DNA of 8,328 bases, taken from NCBI GenBank assembly GCA_016840645.1, contig JAEORY010000162.1, positions 1-8,328 on the forward strand, read 5' to 3'. The position numbers and the translations under genes were made by a program. The DNA is from Candidatus Borrarchaeota archaeon. GTDB taxonomy: Archaea > Asgardarchaeota > Sifarchaeia > Borrarchaeales > Borrarchaeaceae. A model generated the notes under the pieces. That model saw only the letters and a program-made list of their open reading frames with translations. It was not told where the DNA came from and ran no database searches. Shown here in pieces: positions 5,357 through 8,328 of the stretch; the first letter of the stretch is position 1, and each line of letters opens with the position of its first letter.

Positions 5357-7290
5357 TACTCACCTACTGGTCTATATTTCCCGTCTTTGCCTTTTTTAAG
5401 CTTAACTTTTCTACCTAATGAAGGAATATATTTTTCTATAATGTTATCTCTATCTGTAAGTATGTTAAAAATATCATCTTTAGAAGTTACACCACCTCTT
5501 AATCTAAATTCTTCTATGGCCTCCGGCTCTGATGTTTCTATATTTGCAAGGTCTGACTTTACTAAAGATAAAGCATTTAACAGGCCATCTCTCAATTGCT
5601 TATCTGTTTTAAATGCACCTTCCCCAATTTGTTTGGAGAATTTTCTTAGCTCTGTTTCTGTTTGCGCTGTTCCGAAATTTGCCCTAGCAATAGAGTTAGA
5701 TATTTCTTGAACTGCTTGTCTTATTTCTCTACCTTTTGCACTTACTAAAGCATCAGCTAAACCACCTTCGATTTGCCCATATCCAGGTATGTCCTCTGAA
5801 CCAATTAAACTACCTGGTATTAATTTATTAACTCTTTTGAATGAATTTAATAATGGAGCTATATTCTTTTTTTCTACTCTTTTAGATATGTTTTCTACTT
5901 CTCTGTCTATTTTTTGCTTTTGCCTTAACGTTAGGCCCTCTCTTTGCATACCAAGCCTTTGCTTACTTCTTTCTCCTGCCTTTTTTCTTTGTTCTAACAT
6001 TCCTGCTGATATACCAAGCCTTTCCTCTGATTGCTCAATTCTCTTATCAGCTTGTTCTAACTTCTTTCTTTGAAATTCACTTAATGGAGAAAGAATTTTT
6101 TTAAGCTTTATTCTATTTGCATTTTTTATTTCTTCAATTTCTTTTTGTGAGTATATCTTCTTGTCTAAAATATCAAGGCGTCCTACTTGCTTCAATTTTT
6201 CTAGTGCTTTAGTATCAAATGCCTTTATGTTCTGTATTTCTTTTTGACCTAATATTTTTTGGTCTAGTAGGCCAAGTCTTCCTATTTGCTTCAATTTTTC
6301 TAAATCTTTTGCGTCAAATGCTTTCATGTTTTGCATTTCTTTTTGCCCAAATATTTTCTTTTCTAGTAAATCTTCTCTACCTATTTGTTTCAATTTTTCT
6401 AATGATCTTGTATCAAATGCTTTTATATTCTGTATTTCTTTTTGGCCTAGTATTCTAGTATTTATTGAATCTATTCTCCCAGCTTGTTTTAATTTTTCTA
6501 AATCTCTTGTATTTAGATTTTTCAAATTTGTTAAAACTATAGAATTATTAAGCTTTCCGCTTAGCAAATCTAGCCTGCCTATTTGCTTTAATTTCTCTAA
6601 TTCTTTGCGGTCTTCTGATTTTACGTCTTCTCTTTTCAGTCTGCCTTCTTGTCTTAGCCTCTCTAGGTCTCTAGCTGCTTCTATTTGCTCTCTTTTTAGC
6701 TGCTCAGTGCTTTCTATCCTCTGTCTAGCTAAGTCCATTTTCTCTCTTGCTGCTTGCTCTTTAAATGCTTGCTTTCTAGTTGGGATAAGTTGTTGTATGC
6801 CAAATTGTCCGGCCTTAGCCCCTATAGCAGCACCGCCTTTGCCACCTAGTAGCTCGCCTGCTAGTGTTGGAATTGCCTGCATTAAGGCCAAAGTTAAAAG
6901 ATCTGGCATGCCTCCCCGACCAGAAGGCCTCCTTGCTGCTTCAACATCTCCACCAAGGTCTTTAAGATCATCCATTGGTAGCATCATATCCTCTGTTTTA
7001 ACTGGCTCAGCAACTAATTTTGCAGCAATATCCTCAACAACTCTTGTTTGTGGCTCGCTTTTTTGAACTGGCATCTCCTTTGGCATTTTTTGAGGCCTAA
7101 GATCTTCTAGCTCTATGTCAGGGTATGGTCTTGCTTTGCCTGTTACAGGTATATCTTTAACTTCTATAACTTCTTCGCCGCTAGGAAGTGTCCTGGTTGC
7201 AGTTTGTTCAAACATAGGCTTAGAGATTTTTTCTTTTATTCTCTTCTGCCTAGCTTTTTCTCTAGCTATTCTTTCTAGTTCTGTTGCCAT
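5356..7290 (-). CDS. Phage internal virion-like protein with 33-residue helical repeats (644 aa)
   Basis: The N-terminus is a basic helix (1-22), then a Pro-rich region (about 25-125), then a hydrophobic Gly/Ala segment (about 128-170, LLTLALMQAIPTLAGELLGG) that could contact membrane. Residues 171-470 are an almost continuous charged helix containing five exact 33-residue repeats with LEKLKQxGR starting at 231, 264, 297, 330 and 363. A further related LERLRQEGRL lies 22 residues earlier, at 209. The C-terminal 170 residues are non-repetitive, with Arg/Gln/Glu helices (FGTAQTETELRKF) and a Lys-rich end. The size, gene order and mix of membrane-like and coiled-coil parts fit an ejection protein of a podovirus-like particle; a tape-measure or scaffold role is an alternative. 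AAGG at 7298-7301 precedes the start. Confidence 0.68.
   Translation of the reverse strand: MATELERIAREKARQKRIKEKISKPMFEQTATRTLPSGEEVIEVKDIPVTGKARPYPDIELEDLRPQKMPKEMPVQKSEPQTRVVEDIAAKLVAEPVKTEDMMLPMDDLKDLGGDVEAARRPSGRGGMPDLLTLALMQAIPTLAGELLGGKGGAAIGAKAGQFGIQQLIPTRKQAFKEQAAREKMDLARQRIESTEQLKREQIEAARDLERLRQEGRLKREDVKSEDRKELEKLKQIGRLDLLSGKLNNSIVLTNLKNLNTRDLEKLKQAGRIDSINTRILGQKEIQNIKAFDTRSLEKLKQIGREDLLEKKIFGQKEMQNMKAFDAKDLEKLKQIGRLGLLDQKILGQKEIQNIKAFDTKALEKLKQVGRLDILDKKIYSQKEIEEIKNANRIKLKKILSPLSEFQRKKLEQADKRIEQSEERLGISAGMLEQRKKAGERSKQRLGMQREGLTLRQKQKIDREVENISKRVEKKNIAPLLNSFKRVNKLIPGSLIGSEDIPGYGQIEGGLADALVSAKGREIRQAVQEISNSIARANFGTAQTETELRKFSKQIGEGAFKTDKQLRDGLLNALSLVKSDLANIETSEPEAIEEFRLRGGVTSKDDIFNILTDRDNIIEKYIPSLGRKVKLKKGKDGKYRPVGE
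6106..6600 (-). repeat. Five tandem 99-nt repeats (33-residue helical units)
   Basis: Within the 644-aa gene, residues 231-395 comprise five units of 33 residues with no length change. The unit starts LEKLKQxGR, and the three central copies share QKEIQNIKAFDT or a close variant. The first copy has diverged in its second half and the fifth in its last part. Thirty-three is three times eleven, the period of an 11-residue (hendecad) coiled coil. At DNA level the copies differ at many third positions, so they look old and held by selection on the protein. Confidence 0.92.
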
Positions 7291-7299
7291 AATTAAGCC

Positions 7300-7524
7300 T
7301 TATTTAATACCTTCGATTAGTCTTTTAAGCTTCATTTCTCTTTTGATTCTTTCTAACTCAAGCATCTCTTTTGCCATGTTGCTATCTTTCTTTTTTTGTT
7401 CGTCTTGCTTTTTCTTCTTTGCAACTCTGGCCTTATCTCTGGCAATCTGGATAACCTCTTTTGGTCCCATGCCTGCATATTTTAATTTTTTACCGTTGCT
7501 TTTTACTTCATATTCGTACGCCAT
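7300..7524 (-). CDS. Small Lys-rich helical protein in structural operon (74 aa)
   Basis: The start at 7524 has an AGGAG 6 nt upstream and lies 16 nt inside the 3' end of the preceding gene; the 9-nt gap before the next start suggests tight co-translation. After a short N-terminus with tyrosines (MAYEYEVKSNGKKLKYAGMG), the protein is a single highly charged helix (about 21-74) with long Lys runs (ARVAKKKKQDEQKKK) and a Met/Leu/Arg-rich end (ELERIKREMKLKRL). It has no transmembrane segment. The charge and position among virion genes suggest a DNA-contacting or scaffold-like component, but I recognise no family. Its second half resembles the helical style of the following 644-aa protein, which could mean shared coiled-coil partners. 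Confidence 0.7.
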   Translation of the reverse strand: MAYEYEVKSNGKKLKYAGMGPKEVIQIARDKARVAKKKKQDEQKKKDSNMAKEMLELERIKREMKLKRLIEGIK

Positions 7525-8328
7525 ATTTGACTCCTAGAATAATTTTTCCCACGAAACCGCAAATAGGCTCGCCAATGTTTGATATAACTTTACCGATAAG
7601 ATTAGATTTGTGCTTTCTGTGTATTCTATGCATCATCTCTTTTGCCCAACAATTCACAAATGGTTTAAGCATTAAAGTGAAAATTTTACTTTTTTTCATG
7701 AGTTTAACTATAGGATTTGCAAGAAAATGATATCCTGCCATAACGTGAGGTCTTTCTTTTAAAACATAGTCACCATAAATACTGTCATATTTATAAGTCT
7801 CATTATCCATATAACCTTGGCGGTACATTTCAGTGCAAATAATGCTGTCTTCTGACAATAAACCACCACTAGCTAATGGAGTAGGCTGCGATTGAATAGC
7901 AAGTCCTTGGGCAAGGCCTCTTTCCTGTAGACCTAATTGCGCCTGATTTAGTCCGCTTGCTTGTATTCCAAATATCCTTCTACCTATTGCATTTTCAAAA
8001 TCTCTTAACGCCCTTTCTTTTGCCATAGCGTTTTCTCTAGTAATTGTGTCTTCTGTGCTTTGCATTACTGCTGCTTGTTGTCCTAGTGCTGCTCCACCTT
8101 TAACTCCAGCTCTGCCTTGTGCTGCCCTCAAAGCTCTAAGGTTAGCTTGTCCTGCACCTCTTATTTGCCCCCTTTCTTGAGCACTAAGACCTCTTTCAAA
8201 TCTAGATTCTCTTTCGCCAAGTGTACCCTGGAATGACTCGGCCAGTGGTTTTTTTTCGCCAAATAATTCTTGACCTTGAACTTCCCCAAATTGTATGTCT
8301 GCTACTCTTTGTCTTGCTAATTCTTCCG
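7508..8328 (-). CDS. Internal virion-like phage protein, C-terminal part (5' end outside window)
   Basis: An internal TTG at 8131 could be taken as the start, but the frame stays open to the right edge, so at least 273 residues belong to one gene that begins outside. The visible N-terminal part (about 1-160) is Gln/Ala/Arg/Gly-rich helix with repeated QERG and GLAQG motifs and a GVKGGAALGQQAA stretch, a pattern seen in phage internal virion proteins. The C-terminal part (7532-7846) is a distinct domain starting DSIICTEMYRQGYM, containing ERPHVMAGYHFLANPIVKLM and WAKEMMHRI, with Cys in the CTE motif and two further Cys. From memory, a domain of this form (ICTE-HRQG, W--P-V-LMR-S, WA-EM) ends many phage virion proteins. 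It is the furthest-upstream gene seen in the right block. Structural call good; exact role inferred. Confidence 0.7.
   Translation of the reverse strand, partial: EELARQRVADIQFGEVQGQELFGEKKPLAESFQGTLGERESRFERGLSAQERGQIRGAGQANLRALRAAQGRAGVKGGAALGQQAAVMQSTEDTITRENAMAKERALRDFENAIGRRIFGIQASGLNQAQLGLQERGLAQGLAIQSQPTPLASGGLLSEDSIICTEMYRQGYMDNETYKYDSIYGDYVLKERPHVMAGYHFLANPIVKLMKKSKIFTLMLKPFVNCWAKEMMHRIHRKHKSNLIGKVISNIGEPICGFVGKIILGVKYGVRI
7531..7535 (-). promoter_or_regulatory. Ribosome binding site of the 74-aa gene
   Basis: AGGAG on the - strand lies 6 nt before the ATG at 7524, inside the coding end of the preceding gene. It fixes the start of the 74-aa gene despite the 17-nt overlap. Confidence 0.75.

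Noticed and set aside
6326..7066. 246-aa + strand ORF opposite the 644-aa gene
   Set aside because: It is a shadow of the repeat-rich gene on the other strand: Ser/Phe/Leu/Cys-rich sequence produced by Lys/Glu/Ala codons read backwards, with no ribosome site or operon context.
7508..8131. TTG at 8131 as the start of a 207-aa gene
   Set aside because: The frame continues open to the window edge with similar Gln/Arg/Gly-rich sequence; no ribosome site precedes this TTG.

Overview
The window reads as a stretch of a low-GC tailed bacteriophage or prophage genome. The evidence is tightly packed genes with 1 to 17 nt overlaps, no RNA genes, a run of large Gly/Ala-rich and coiled-coil proteins that look like internal virion (DNA ejection) proteins, and many small phage-type proteins. 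The host cannot be named from the sequence. A lipoprotein-type signal peptide suggests a host with bacterial lipoprotein processing, most likely Gram-negative. All functional calls come from motifs and remembered family resemblance, since no search was run.

Left block (1-2207, + strand): five genes joined stop-to-start by 4-nt or 1-nt overlaps, which suggests one translationally coupled operon entering from the left. They are (1) the end of a leucine-rich-repeat protein of a type common in phages, with near-identical 63-nt repeats; (2) a 69-aa acidic phage-type protein; (3) a 114-aa beta-rich protein of unknown role; (4) a 94-aa MazG-like nucleotide pyrophosphohydrolase with its metal-binding acidic residues intact; and (5) a 225-aa alpha/beta hydrolase with a complete candidate Ser-Asp-His triad. 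This looks like an accessory or metabolic block.

Right block (2200-8328, - strand, read right to left): the end of an internal-virion-like protein with a Cys-containing C-terminal domain, a 74-aa Lys-rich helical protein, a 644-aa protein with five exact 33-residue helical repeats, and a 700-aa Gly/Ala-rich protein. A cluster of small genes follows. It holds a possible unannotated hydrophobic 50-aa ORF without a normal start codon, a 51-aa acidic protein, a 92-aa protein with a hydrophobic N-terminus and a coiled coil, and a 157-aa Cys-rich lipoprotein. The large genes probably build the ejection apparatus. The small cluster may contain lysis or envelope functions (holin- or spanin-like), which is inference only.

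The two blocks converge, and their last genes overlap tail to tail by 8 nt at 2200-2207. The most interesting points are the hidden hydrophobic ORF at 3129-3281, the 33-residue repeat protein, the coiled-coil/lipoprotein pair, the phage-borne hydrolase, and the GC-rich, recently duplicated repeat array at the left edge.
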